The notes beneath the pieces were generated by a model that was not told the origin of the DNA, made no database searches, and saw nothing but the letters and a program-made list of their open reading frames with translations. A program made the position numbers and the translations under genes. Shown one piece after another: positions 8,576-16,394 of a stretch of DNA of 37,247 nucleotides. Positions within the stretch are counted from its first letter, which is position 1; the number at the start of each line of letters is the position of its first letter. The DNA is from an uncultured Desulfobulbaceae bacterium (lineage in GTDB: Bacteria; Desulfobacterota; Desulfobulbia; Desulfobulbales; CALZHT01). The DNA lies in contig CALZHT010000056.1 in assembly GCA_945787445.1 (NCBI GenBank), positions 1 through 37,247 on the forward strand. Reading direction: 5' to 3'.

Positions 8576-9928
8576 ATGATGACAGAAAAATTTGCCTATA
8601 TCGAAACATTTGGTTGCCAGATGAATGAGCGTGATTCCGAAATCATGGGACAACTGCTCTCTGATGACGATTTTGCTCCAACCGAAGATATCTATCAGGC
8701 TGACGTTATTATTGTGAACACCTGCTCCATCCGGGCGAAAGCCGAACAAAAAGCTTACAGCCTGCTGGGGCGCCTCAAAAGGATGAAACAGAAGAATCCC
8801 TCGCTGGTTGTTGCGGTTGCCGGTTGCGTTGCCCAACAGGATGGTAAAAAGCTGCTCAAGCGCATGCCTTTTGTGGATTTAGTGATCGGTCCCCAAAATA
8901 TATACAACCTGCCGGGATTAATCAAAAATCTTCCGGAAAAAACAGGTAAAAACGGCAATATCAAGGTATGGGATAGGCTCTCCCCTGCTTTTGAAATACC
9001 CCCCTTTCTGCCGGCTGTTGACAAAGGATCACCCTTCAAACGGTTCGTTACGATCATGCAAGGGTGTAATAATTATTGCACCTACTGTGTAGTGCCGTAT
9101 ACGCGCGGCCGTGAAATCAGCCGTAAATTTGAAGATATAGTCCATGAAATCGAACACTTAGCTAATAGCGGCATTAGGGAAGTCACCTTGCTTGGCCAGA
9201 ATGTCAATTCCTATGGCAGGGATAGATCAGGCAAGCAACACCATACTTTCCCGGATCTCCTGCAGGCGGTGGCGGGAATTGACGGTATCAAAAGAATACG
9301 GTTCACCACCTCCCATCCTAAAGATCTTTCCGAAGAGCTGATGCGCTGTTTTGCTGAGCTTGACAAACTCTGCCCTCACTTTCACTTGCCGGTGCAGTCA
9401 GGATCAAACAAGATTCTCAAGAAAATGAATCGTAAATATACGGTTGAATCGTACCTGGATAAGGTCAGAAAATTAAAAGAATACAGACCGGATATAGCGC
9501 TGACCACCGATATTATCGTCGGCTTTCCCGGCGAAACAGATAAAGACTTCGGCGCTACCATGGAACTGCTTGACACGGTTCGATTTCACGGCGCCTTTTC
9601 CTTCAAATACTCGGATCGCCCTCATGCCAAATCATCCTCCTTGATTGAAAAAGTCCCGGAAGAAGAGAAAAGCGTCCGCTTGAACCAGCTGCAGGCCAGG
9701 CAGGAAGAAATTACCCAGGAAAGACACCGCGAATATATAGGCTCCATCATGGAAGTCATGGTGGAGGGCGAAAGTAAGAGCGCGGCCGGCCAGTGGAGCG
9801 GTCGCACCACTACCAACCATATCGTTAATTTTGACAGTCCTGCCATACTTATCCCTGGACAGACTGCTGCCTTTTCAGCGATGGTGAACTGGTGCCGGCC
9901 GAGCATGTCCGGCGCGTCGAAGTCCTAG
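8576..9928 (+). CDS. miaB: tRNA-2-methylthio-N6-dimethylallyladenosine synthase, C-terminus altered
   Basis: MiaB is the radical SAM methylthiotransferase that converts i6A37 to ms2i6A37 in tRNA, acting after MiaA. The start is taken at the ATG 1 bp after the TolC-family stop (a second ATG at 8579 is equally possible). The auxiliary cluster cysteines are C14 (FGCQMN), C50 (NTCSIR) and C84 (AGCVAQ). The radical SAM cysteines are C164, C168 and C171 (GCNNYCTYC). The TRAM domain begins normally (VEGESKSAAGQWSGRTTTNH, then VNFDSPAILIPGQTA), but the tail after about 9865 (AFSAMVNWCRPSMSGASKS) does not look like a TRAM end. It is an out-of-frame reading of the downstream PHP gene. The last part of the TRAM domain therefore appears deleted and replaced. 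Confidence 0.93.
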   Translation: MMTEKFAYIETFGCQMNERDSEIMGQLLSDDDFAPTEDIYQADVIIVNTCSIRAKAEQKAYSLLGRLKRMKQKNPSLVVAVAGCVAQQDGKKLLKRMPFVDLVIGPQNIYNLPGLIKNLPEKTGKNGNIKVWDRLSPAFEIPPFLPAVDKGSPFKRFVTIMQGCNNYCTYCVVPYTRGREISRKFEDIVHEIEHLANSGIREVTLLGQNVNSYGRDRSGKQHHTFPDLLQAVAGIDGIKRIRFTTSHPKDLSEELMRCFAELDKLCPHFHLPVQSGSNKILKKMNRKYTVESYLDKVRKLKEYRPDIALTTDIIVGFPGETDKDFGATMELLDTVRFHGAFSFKYSDRPHAKSSSLIEKVPEEEKSVRLNQLQARQEEITQERHREYIGSIMEVMVEGESKSAAGQWSGRTTTNHIVNFDSPAILIPGQTAAFSAMVNWCRPSMSGASKS

Positions 9929-10491
9929 GGTATCAAGCCATTGCTATCACAGACCACGCAGATTCGTCCAACATGGACTTTATCATTCCCAGATTAATGC
10001 AGGCGGCAAAAGACCTGAATCCCTACAGCAAAACCAGGCTGATTCCCGGCATTGAGTTAACCCACGTACCGCCTGAAATGTTTGCTGAACTTGTTCCCCG
10101 CGCTAGAAAATTGGGAGCGCTGGTTGTGGTGGGCCATGGAGAGACAGTTACCGAACCGGTGATTCCGGGTTCCAATATGGCAGCAATCAAATCCGGGGTG
10201 GATATTCTAGCGCATCCTGGATTTATCACCTTGGAAGAAGCCGAGTATGCCGCCCGGAAAGGAACATTTCTGGAACTCTCCGGTCGCAAGGGCCACTGCC
10301 TGACAAATGGTCATGTCGCCGCTATTGCCGCACAGGCAGGCGCCAAATTGGCAGTGAATGCTGATGCCCACGGACCAGGAGACTTCCTGACCGCAGAGAA
10401 GGCCAAAACCGTTGCCCTTGGAGCAGGAGTGGATGAAGCGAAATATGAACAGATCCGCAACGATATGGAGAACTTTGTCAAGGGGCTCTAG
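9892..10491 (+). CDS. PHP-domain phosphoesterase missing its N-terminus (probably broken)
   Basis: The 199 residues from a GTG at 9892 show most of a PHP (histidinol-phosphatase-like) metal-dependent phosphoesterase. Visible are ITDHAD (residues 19-24), GIELTHVPP, VVGHGE, AHPGFI and NADAHGPGDF, all holding expected metal-ligand His/Asp/Glu residues. The same frame extends upstream to 9874 as FSDGELVPAEH, which in normal family members is preceded by a start Met and the DLHTHT metal-binding motif. No HxH motif exists upstream here; instead the DNA runs into the miaB TRAM coding sequence in another frame. Loss of the HxH ligands would be expected to inactivate the enzyme. The GTG and the overlap with miaB are therefore likely artefacts of a deletion. 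Confidence 0.75.
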   Translation: MPAEHVRRVEVLGYQAIAITDHADSSNMDFIIPRLMQAAKDLNPYSKTRLIPGIELTHVPPEMFAELVPRARKLGALVVVGHGETVTEPVIPGSNMAAIKSGVDILAHPGFITLEEAEYAARKGTFLELSGRKGHCLTNGHVAAIAAQAGAKLAVNADAHGPGDFLTAEKAKTVALGAGVDEAKYEQIRNDMENFVKGL

Positions 10492-10667
10492 ATTTGGATA
10501 CTCCATAAAGGCATATGATAGAGAAAATTACAATGAACGTCACAAATGAGCGCTTATTATATGCTTTGAAAATGTGACAAGGTCTCGGAGTTATTCCCTC
10601 CTCATTATTTTCTTCCGATTTTAGTTTATTCTATTTTAGGGTTGAATAAACAGCGGCTTGCCGCGTT

Positions 10668-10744
10668 TGTCATACTCGCGAAGGCGGGTATCCAGAAAAA
10701 AATGTTGGATTTGATCTGGATTCCCGATCAGGTCGGGAATGACA
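10668..10744. repeat. Dispersed palindromic repeat, TGTCAT...ATGACA type
   Basis: The left arm (10668-10695) reads tgtcatactcgcgaaggcgg and on to tccag. The right arm (10716-10744) begins ctggattcccgatcaggtcg and ends gaatgaca, so the ends are imperfect inverted copies of each other. This is the general form of the short non-coding repeats with GGGAAT/ATTCCC half-sites that recur through many proteobacterial genomes. It probably folds into a long stem as RNA. A second element of related layout lies at 22110-22179. Confidence 0.7.
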
Positions 10745-10749
10745 GATTT

Positions 10750-10779
10750 GGATACCCCCCAGCAAGCTGCGGGGTATCC
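10750..10779. repeat. Long perfect-ended hairpin next to the palindromic repeat
   Basis: Outer arms ggatacccc (10750-10758) and ggggtatcc (10771-10779) pair perfectly. Inside, cagc and gctg pair around an AA loop with one C/C mismatch, giving a near-continuous 14-bp stem. There is no T tract, so it is more likely part of a repeat element than a terminator for the PHP gene. Confidence 0.7.
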
Positions 10780-10890
10780 ATTTTCGACTTTCTTACCGGA
10801 TTTTTTACCGAAATTTTCTGCATGTTAACGTTTTCCAGACTTTTCGTGGTGTCAGCATTATTGCGATTTACAAAAAAAAATATTTTCCCG

Positions 10891-10915
10891 GGAACTTTTC
10901 GACATAAACCGCGTA
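10891..10915 (+). promoter_or_regulatory. Candidate ECF-type promoter of the sigma gene
   Basis: A GGAAC element (10891-10895, extended as GGAACTTTT) and a CGTA element (10912-10915) are separated by 16 bp. This is the spacing and form of promoters read by many ECF sigma factors, which often control their own genes. It lies about 57 bp upstream of the TTG start of the sigma gene. No second copy of this pair was noticed upstream of the other genes in the window. Confidence 0.5.
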
Positions 10916-10971
10916 TTACATTACAAACAATTGCGTCGACTCAATAACAATCCTATAAGCTGGGGGATTTT

Positions 10972-11541
10972 TTGGAAGACAGGGACAGGGATGTTATAAG
11001 ACAGGTCAAGAATGGCGACGCTGAGGCATTCTCCATCCTGGTTGAAAAATATCATTACCGACTCCTCAATTTTATCCACAAAATTGTCGGTGACCCTGAT
11101 GTGGTTGAAGACATCGGTCAGGAGGTTTTCCTGGCGGTATTTAAATCCCTGGCTCATTTTGAGGAAGACAGGGGCACGCCGTTTTCCGCCTGGCTTTTTA
11201 TAGCTGCCAGAAACCAGGCAATTAACGAGTTCAGAAAAAGACGGCATGAAAGAAGTATACCGGTTGAAGATTTGGATAAATTTACCGAATACCGAGAACA
11301 GGACACAAATCAGGTTTTCAAACGGGAAAAATGGCAGGCGATTGAGAAGTCTTTGGAACAACTGCCGCAGAAATACAGAGTGATAATACTCCAGAGTTTG
11401 CAGGGGAACAGCATTAAGGAAATAGCGCGGCACGAAGCGATTGCCCCGGGCACGGTCAAATCCAGACTTTTCAGGGCAAAAGAGCAAATAAGGCTGCTTA
11501 TTCAAAAACGATTCAGGAGCGGAGGACATGAAAGAATTTGA
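10972..11541 (+). CDS. ECF-family RNA polymerase sigma factor
   Basis: The 189-residue protein has the two-domain ECF layout. Region 2 spans about residues 8-90 (DAEAFSILVEKYHYRLLNFI, then DVVEDIGQEVFLAVFKSL and SAWLFIAARNQAINEFRKRR). Region 4 spans about residues 122-175 (LEQLPQKYRVIILQSLQGNSIKEIA and the recognition helix in APGTVKSRLFRAKEQI). It directs RNA polymerase to a stress or envelope regulon. The start is TTG, chosen because GGGG (about 10961-10964) lies at usual spacing and no upstream Met gives a longer homologous region. The last 14 bp overlap the next gene, typical of a sigma/partner pair. Confidence 0.95.
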   Translation: MEDRDRDVIRQVKNGDAEAFSILVEKYHYRLLNFIHKIVGDPDVVEDIGQEVFLAVFKSLAHFEEDRGTPFSAWLFIAARNQAINEFRKRRHERSIPVEDLDKFTEYREQDTNQVFKREKWQAIEKSLEQLPQKYRVIILQSLQGNSIKEIARHEAIAPGTVKSRLFRAKEQIRLLIQKRFRSGGHERI

Positions 11542-11743
11542 ACCTTCCCATGATTTTGTAGCAAAGGTAATGCAGCACATCCGGACCCAAACAAAAATAG
11601 AGCATTGGTTGCCTTATTCCGGGCGTGGTCCTTTTCATGGGCGCCTATGGCAGTATGCCATGTCCATCAGCACCATTTTTTTTGGCGTAATAAACATAAT
11701 CAGGCTGTACTTCGCTGTTTTTTCACCGGTTTTATGCCGCTAG
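11528..11743 (+). CDS. Small membrane protein overlapping the ECF sigma gene (possible anti-sigma)
   Basis: This 71-residue protein begins MKEFEPSHDFVAKVMQHIRT, a short cytoplasmic helix. It has a single hydrophobic segment of about 22 residues (roughly 43-65) and then a short tail. Its ATG overlaps the end of the sigma gene, and GGAGG lies just upstream (11521-11525, within the sigma coding end). The size and topology (short cytosolic N-terminus, one membrane helix) fit a minimal anti-sigma or sigma-associated membrane protein, as is common beside ECF genes. No zinc-binding HxxxCxxC motif is present, so this role is inferred from position only. Confidence 0.65.
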   Translation: MKEFEPSHDFVAKVMQHIRTQTKIEHWLPYSGRGPFHGRLWQYAMSISTIFFGVINIIRLYFAVFSPVLCR

Positions 11744-11792
11744 GCAAAAAACTGTAATGAAAAAAGGCGGAGTAGGTATCGGAGGCAAATAT

Positions 11793-12566
11793 ATGGAGCA
11801 GAACATGGACACGAAAAAACGATCGCTGATTGCTGCCGCAGCAGGCCTCAGCATGACCGGCATGGGGCAGATATACAATGGTGAACTCCTCAAAGGGCTC
11901 AGTTTTTACATAATCTTTATTGTACTGCCCTGCACGCTTTACAGAGTATCGATGTATTTGCCGGACAGATATATGTTTGCCGGAGTGGCAATTGGTGTGG
12001 CGACCTCGCTCGGCATCTATATCTTTGCAATAATTGAGGCATTGAAATATGCTAAAAAGGCCGGTACCGGCCGAGCGGCTAAGCCCTATAACCAATGGTA
12101 CTTTTATTTAGCGCTCTGGATGTCTGGTGCGGTGTTATTAATGACGGCTGACAATTATACCCGCCAGCATATGGTTGAGGCGTATAAAATTGTGACCAGC
12201 AGCATGGAGCCTGAAGTTTTACAGGGGGACCATGTGTTGGTGGATAAAACCGCCTATAACCGAATGGCCCCGAAGGTTGGCGACATTGTGATCCATGTCT
12301 TTCCGGACGACCGCAGCATGGTATATATTAGAAGGATTGCCGGAATGCCTGGTGATACAATTACCCTGGCGGATGGGAGTGAATACGGTGTGCCGCATGG
12401 CCATATCTATGTGTTGGGAGTAGAGAAAGAAAAAAGTCAAGACAGCAGATATTACGGCCCGGTGCCATTGTCGGACGTGCTTGGCAAAGCACGGCAGGTT
12501 TACTTTTCAACCGGTCCACAGGGAGTTCGTTGGGGAAGGATAGGTGCAACGATAAATCCTACCTAG
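11793..12566 (+). CDS. lepB: Signal peptidase I homologue with N-terminal membrane domain; Lys replaced by Arg
   Basis: The start at 11793 is chosen because GGAGG (11781-11785) stands 7 nt before it; an in-frame ATG at 11757 has no such site. The 257-residue product has an N-terminal membrane region (about residues 10-85) with GLSMTGMGQIYNGELLKGLS, a segment like that of small membrane proteins with a G-G-x-Y-x-G-x-x-K-G pattern. A further helix lies at about 101-118. The S26-type catalytic domain follows: SSMEPEVLQGDHVLVDK with the nucleophile S137, then YIRRIAGMPGD (179-187), and the box E DSRYYGPVP (217-225). In signal peptidase I the general base is the Lys of YIKR; here that position is R180. 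The enzyme may be inactive or altered. It follows the ECF pair and may be in the same transcript. Confidence 0.85.
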   Translation: MEQNMDTKKRSLIAAAAGLSMTGMGQIYNGELLKGLSFYIIFIVLPCTLYRVSMYLPDRYMFAGVAIGVATSLGIYIFAIIEALKYAKKAGTGRAAKPYNQWYFYLALWMSGAVLLMTADNYTRQHMVEAYKIVTSSMEPEVLQGDHVLVDKTAYNRMAPKVGDIVIHVFPDDRSMVYIRRIAGMPGDTITLADGSEYGVPHGHIYVLGVEKEKSQDSRYYGPVPLSDVLGKARQVYFSTGPQGVRWGRIGATINPT

Positions 12567-12597
12567 GAGTAAAAGAGACAAGGAACCACTTATTTTT

Positions 12598-13730
12598 TCA
12601 TTGCATATCAATGCGTTCCTTTACCGTCCAGAAGCGAACTTTTAACAGATAGGGTTTCGCGGCAAAGACGGCCAAGGCTGCTGCAATAGCAATAAATCCG
12701 ATAATGCTCATATAATTATAAAATACATCCACACCAAATTCATCGGCCACATATCCTCCGATCGCTGTGGCCATTGAGCCCATTCCGAAAATAAGAAAGA
12801 AATTCACCCCGAAGCCTTTTCCATGGGAGGCCTTGCGGGTGTATTTGGCGATGAGGTAGTTCTGGGAAGGCTGCCAGGCATAATAGACAAGGCTGAATAG
12901 AGCACTGGCAATCAGTAAACCATAGTCAGTATACCTACTCATCAAATACAGCATGGGACTGACAATAATGAAAATGATAACCGGAAACACTTCAGGTTTC
13001 TTTATTTTATCGTTGATGTACCCGCCAAACCATGAGCTGAATAGGCCAAGCGACAGGATGGCTGGGGAATCGTTGCCGGCGGCGGCTCAGGTGATAAAGG
13101 AACTTCCTGAGGCAGCTGGACATGTTTGCCCTCCCCTTTCTCCCTGTCGAGGAATCCCAAGTGCCAGGAAAGATTGGATTCATGTTCGATCTCTGCAAAA
13201 TACATAATCAGAAAGAAAACAAGCCCCAGTACGCCATAAATGAGATAGGCAGCCCTCCAGGTATTAAAAAACAATACGCATAGGCCGGCAAACAGGGGTG
13301 AAAAGAAAAGCCCCACATTACCCATGACGCCGTGCAGACCGAGAGCTTTTCCTTTTTTTTCAATACGTCTGGCAATGAGAGATAACCCGGCCGGGTGATG
13401 GATGGATGCAAAAATACCGAGTAAGGCATAGGTCCCGGCAAAACCGGCAGTGCCAACCGAGAGCCCCACGAGAATCGAGGAAACCGCCATGCCCAAAACG
13501 CCAATGGTGAGTATTCTTTTTGAACCGTACTTGTCAGCAAGGTGTCCTGCCGGGAATGCCCCCAAACCGTAGAGAAAATAGCCGATATTGGCAATAATTC
13601 CCAAATCTAGAAAACTCATGGAATGCTCACTGATTATCACCACGAGCACTGCCGGTAAAAGGGTCATGTAACCGTGGGTTATAAAATGGGAAAAGCCTGT
13701 TAGCCAGGTGACTTTTTGTTCGGTATTCAT
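12598..13730 (-). pseudogene. MFS transporter broken by frameshift and likely internal deletion
   Basis: The N-terminal half (from an ATG at 13730 to about 13090) encodes six membrane helices of an MFS permease, including the loop 2-3 motif GHLADKYGSKR and a GIFASIHHPAGLSLIARR segment. It then enters a cytoplasmic loop (FLDREKGEGK). After about 13090 this frame becomes unrelated sequence and ends at 13002. The C-terminal half continues in another frame (from about 13080 down to 12598), with LSLGLFSSWFGGYINDKIKKPE, which is the helix 8 region, and then four more helices. An in-frame TGA just upstream in that frame places the junction within about 13068-13092. Helix 7 is not visible in any frame, so bases are missing as well as frame being lost. 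The ATG overlaps the beta-helix stop (TGATG). Confidence 0.85.
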
Positions 13731-14716
13731 CAATGTTTCCGCCAGGCCACAGGACTGTCACGGTAGGGAATATATGTGATCTCACCCAATTCTGGGTCGT
13801 CTTTTTTATCAAAAATCATTTCAGCAATTTTTTGTTCATTCAGGGAGCCGAACCAGTTGTTACTCGCATCAATGGGAAAATCCTGGGCCTCTGCTACAGC
13901 TATATTGTAATCCCGATTGTCGTATATGTTATTGTCATTCAGTTTCACTCCCCTGGCCTGATAAAGATAGATGCCTTTCTTGTTGTTGGTCACTTCGTTA
14001 TGGCTGATAAGCGCATCGGTGTTTTCTTTGGGCCATATACCAAAGAATTTATTATCCCGCACTTCATTGTGTTTGATAACCGCGTTAGAATTGCGGAAGC
14101 CTATACCCCCTTTGTTACCGGCAAAGAGATTGTTGGTGATCGTGAGGTTGGAACTCTTGCCGAACCAGGGCACTCCCGGGGTTTCTTCCTCTTTTTTAAA
14201 GCTGATGCCAACGCCGTTTTTAATGAATTCACTGTGCGACACCTGAGCAGAAGAACCATGGGCATGAATGCCGTTGTAAGCGCACAAAATTTTGGCATGC
14301 TCAATTACATTGCCCTCACTGCCCAGAAAATTAATGGCACCCCAATCGGCGGGCCGGGCATCCATCTCTGCCGAGGTGAATACCACTCTCTTCTTTTTCG
14401 TTCCTTTGGCAATGAGTTTTCCCCGAACAATGATTTCAGCCTGCGGATAGTAGGGAGAATCAATGTCAAAGAGGTTCTGGTCGCTTGTTTCGTCGATCCT
14501 TTTGAACTTGACCACTGTGCCAGGCAGCACGGTCAGGGTTACATTGGGCGGCACATAGACATCTCCGGTGACGAGGATATTCCCTTGCCAGGTGGTATCG
14601 TGTTCCAGAGTGGTTTTTCCTATTTCGATTGTTTTGGTTTTGGAGCAACCAGAGACAACAATGAAAATTATGAGAGAAAAAATATTAATCCAGACCAGTC
14701 TGATATTCAGGCGCAA
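13730..14716 (-). CDS. Beta-helix lipoprotein
   Basis: The 328-residue product has a lipobox ending in C24 (VSGC), so it is probably a lipid-anchored periplasmic or outer membrane protein. One module is present: HDTTWQGNILVTGDVYVPPN, then LTVLPGTVVKFKR, a GxLxAxGT turn (GKLIAKGTKKKRVVFTSAE), then right-handed beta-helix rungs rich in Asn and Gly (ITNNLFAGNKGGIGFRNSN and so on, about 170-270). It closes with NNWFGSLNEQKIAEMIFDKKDDPELGEITYIP. The same opening and closing signatures recur in the proteins at 17099-19567 and 22198-23124. The fold resembles NosD/CASH-type beta-helices, with no catalytic residues evident. The start is TTG at 14716, inside the upstream gene, chosen because AGAGGG lies a few bases ahead of it. 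Confidence 0.88.
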   Translation of the reverse strand: MRLNIRLVWINIFSLIIFIVVSGCSKTKTIEIGKTTLEHDTTWQGNILVTGDVYVPPNVTLTVLPGTVVKFKRIDETSDQNLFDIDSPYYPQAEIIVRGKLIAKGTKKKRVVFTSAEMDARPADWGAINFLGSEGNVIEHAKILCAYNGIHAHGSSAQVSHSEFIKNGVGISFKKEEETPGVPWFGKSSNLTITNNLFAGNKGGIGFRNSNAVIKHNEVRDNKFFGIWPKENTDALISHNEVTNNKKGIYLYQARGVKLNDNNIYDNRDYNIAVAEAQDFPIDASNNWFGSLNEQKIAEMIFDKKDDPELGEITYIPYRDSPVAWRKH

Positions 14717-15785
14717 TTCCGTACCCTCTTCTTCGATTTAACAAACCCACGGCAAAAAGCAGGCACAGTCCGACAAGCACTGCGATTTGTCCGGCTACCG
14801 GAGTTCCGGCCGGATTGCCGCCAATCCCCCAGTTTTGCACCAGGGCAGCACCAACCAACATTCCCATAACAGCGGCACCGGCATCGTTATCACCCTGCCC
14901 TGCAGCAACCAACTGCCGAAGGGGACATCCCCTGATCAATACAGAACCAAAACCAACCAGCATCATACCGAGAAACGCCCAGCCATAGCTTTCATTGGAG
15001 CTGGGTTGGCCATGCAGGCCAAAAGAAAACTGCCCGGTCAGGAGATTGGCGACAAAGGCAAAGCCAAGAAACGAAAATATGCTGACCAGCAAGCCGGTGG
15101 ATCTGGGACAATTCATGATCTCCCTTCCTCCCCATAAAAAAATACGGGCAATGCCTCCGGTTATACAAAATTGAGTGCGCTGGGCAAATGCACCGATGAT
15201 TAGGCCGATGGCAAGAGACAGAAGAAATGGGGCATGCTGGGCCGCTGCCCCCTTGGTGCTGTTGCCGACAAACCTGGGCTCGAGCAGGGCAATAACCAGC
15301 AGAAAAATCATAAATCCAGGCACAATAAAAGCATTGGCTTTTGGAGCTTCTTTTGGTTCGCCCAGGCGAAAACCGTTTTCGACAAATTCCAGGCCGATAT
15401 AGACACCTGCGATAAGGCCGATAAATCCGATAATGGCTGCAATATCCCCTGCGGCAAGACGCAAAATCAATTTTACCGGACAGCCGATAAAGACGGAACA
15501 GCCGACAATGAGCAACATGCCAACCATGAAGCGCAATAATGGTGAGCTGCCGCCGGTTGAGGCAAATTGTTTGCGGACCATTGCGAGACCGAATGATCCG
15601 AGAACGAAACCAATAATCTCGGGCCGTATATACTGCATGCGGATATTGTTGTGCAATCCGATGGCACCAGCGATATTTTCCAGAAAACAGGAAGCGCATA
15701 TACCGGTATTGGCGGGATTGCCATAGAGGGATAAAAATACCGATCCTACACCTATAATGGCACCCATGATGATGAAATAATGCAC
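14685..15785 (-). CDS. YedE-family putative selenium/sulfur compound transporter
   Basis: This 366-residue polytopic membrane protein belongs to the YeeE/YedE family and matches the form described for the selenium-associated YedE subgroup: GNPANTGICASCFLENIAGA near the N-terminus, RPEIIGFVLGSFG, GCSVFIGCPVKL, QRTQFCITGGIARI and RGCPLRQL. The conserved Cys residues in these half-helices are those thought to pass thiosulfate- or selenium-like ligands in YeeE relatives. The usual partner gene yedF (SirA-like) is not next to it. The start is GTG at 15785, decided by a full AGGAGGTG (15791-15798) five bases upstream. It overlaps the downstream beta-helix gene by 32 bp, so the two are probably translationally coupled. 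Confidence 0.88.
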   Translation of the reverse strand: MHYFIIMGAIIGVGSVFLSLYGNPANTGICASCFLENIAGAIGLHNNIRMQYIRPEIIGFVLGSFGLAMVRKQFASTGGSSPLLRFMVGMLLIVGCSVFIGCPVKLILRLAAGDIAAIIGFIGLIAGVYIGLEFVENGFRLGEPKEAPKANAFIVPGFMIFLLVIALLEPRFVGNSTKGAAAQHAPFLLSLAIGLIIGAFAQRTQFCITGGIARIFLWGGREIMNCPRSTGLLVSIFSFLGFAFVANLLTGQFSFGLHGQPSSNESYGWAFLGMMLVGFGSVLIRGCPLRQLVAAGQGDNDAGAAVMGMLVGAALVQNWGIGGNPAGTPVAGQIAVLVGLCLLFAVGLLNRRRGYGIAPEYQTGLD

Positions 15786-15803
15786 GAATACACCTCCTGC
15801 CTT

Positions 15804-16328
15804 TTACCCGCAGCTGCCGGCTATTTTTCTCAGCATATAATACAGGGTCTTTCTGTGTTGTCGTAATTGTTCATTGGCAGGGTCGCGTTCAAGACCTGAA
15901 AATATGGCTGTTTTTGCTTCCTGCATGGTTATTTTGATCTTTTTTCCTTGAAACAGCTTGGTTTTTTTATCAAGAAAATCAGGATTTAGATCAACTCCTT
16001 TTTTGTATTCCAACATTGCATCGATGGGCAGTTGTTTTCTCATGAAGAGGTCGCCCCGCAGTATATACGGCCTGCCGTCATAAGGAAAGCCGGCAATAAG
16101 GTCGTTGAGGAGCTTTTCAGAATCATCCAGGTTATTATTTTCAATAAGGTTTTTGGCTACCTTTACTTTTTGGTCAAACTCAGGATTTATAATCCGTACA
16201 GCCTCTCCTTTTTTTGCAGCCCATTCCTGTTCAGGCTCGGGATGCGTCACCTGGTGAACTATCAGAAAAACAGCAATGCAAGCAAGTATAACTATAAATG
16301 CCGCTGATATCGTATCAAGTCTGTCCAT
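15804..16328 (-). CDS. Membrane-anchored TPR protein
   Basis: The 174-residue protein has one N-terminal hydrophobic segment (about residues 8-25), leaving the rest probably in the periplasm. TPR-like helices follow: AKNLIENNNLDDSEKLLNDLI, then PYILRGDLFMRKQLPIDAML, then AMLEYKKGVDLNP. The C-terminus ends in RKIAGSCG, a Cys-Gly ending that is unusual for a TPR protein and may be a functional tail. It lies 66 bp after the regulatory-like-domain gene and 18 bp before the YedE-type gene, so it probably belongs to the same operon. TPRs usually scaffold protein complexes; the partner is unknown. Confidence 0.8.
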   Translation of the reverse strand: MDRLDTISAAFIVILACIAVFLIVHQVTHPEPEQEWAAKKGEAVRIINPEFDQKVKVAKNLIENNNLDDSEKLLNDLIAGFPYDGRPYILRGDLFMRKQLPIDAMLEYKKGVDLNPDFLDKKTKLFQGKKIKITMQEAKTAIFSGLERDPANEQLRQHRKTLYYMLRKIAGSCG

Positions 16329-16394
16329 ACCTGTTCTTTGCTAATCCTTTATAAATATAAAAAAATCATGAGAGTCACCCATGATTGTTTTTGT

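Larger units (their letters stand above)
10492..10971. other. Intergenic region with repeats and ECF promoter
   Basis: This 480-bp non-coding stretch lies between the PHP gene and the ECF sigma gene. It holds a palindromic dispersed-type repeat (10668-10744), a long hairpin (10750-10779) and a candidate ECF promoter (10891-10915), listed separately. A 101-codon open frame (10642-10947) is made largely of these repeats and is not considered a gene. Positions 10492-10660 hold nothing recognisable. Confidence 0.6.

Noticed and set aside
10642-10947. 101-codon open frame before the ECF sigma gene
   Set aside because: Its sequence is made of the palindromic repeats and the candidate ECF promoter region.
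13733-14869. 378-codon plus-strand open frame
   Set aside because: It is antisense to the beta-helix lipoprotein gene and part of the YedE-type gene, both of which have clear signatures; a shadow frame.
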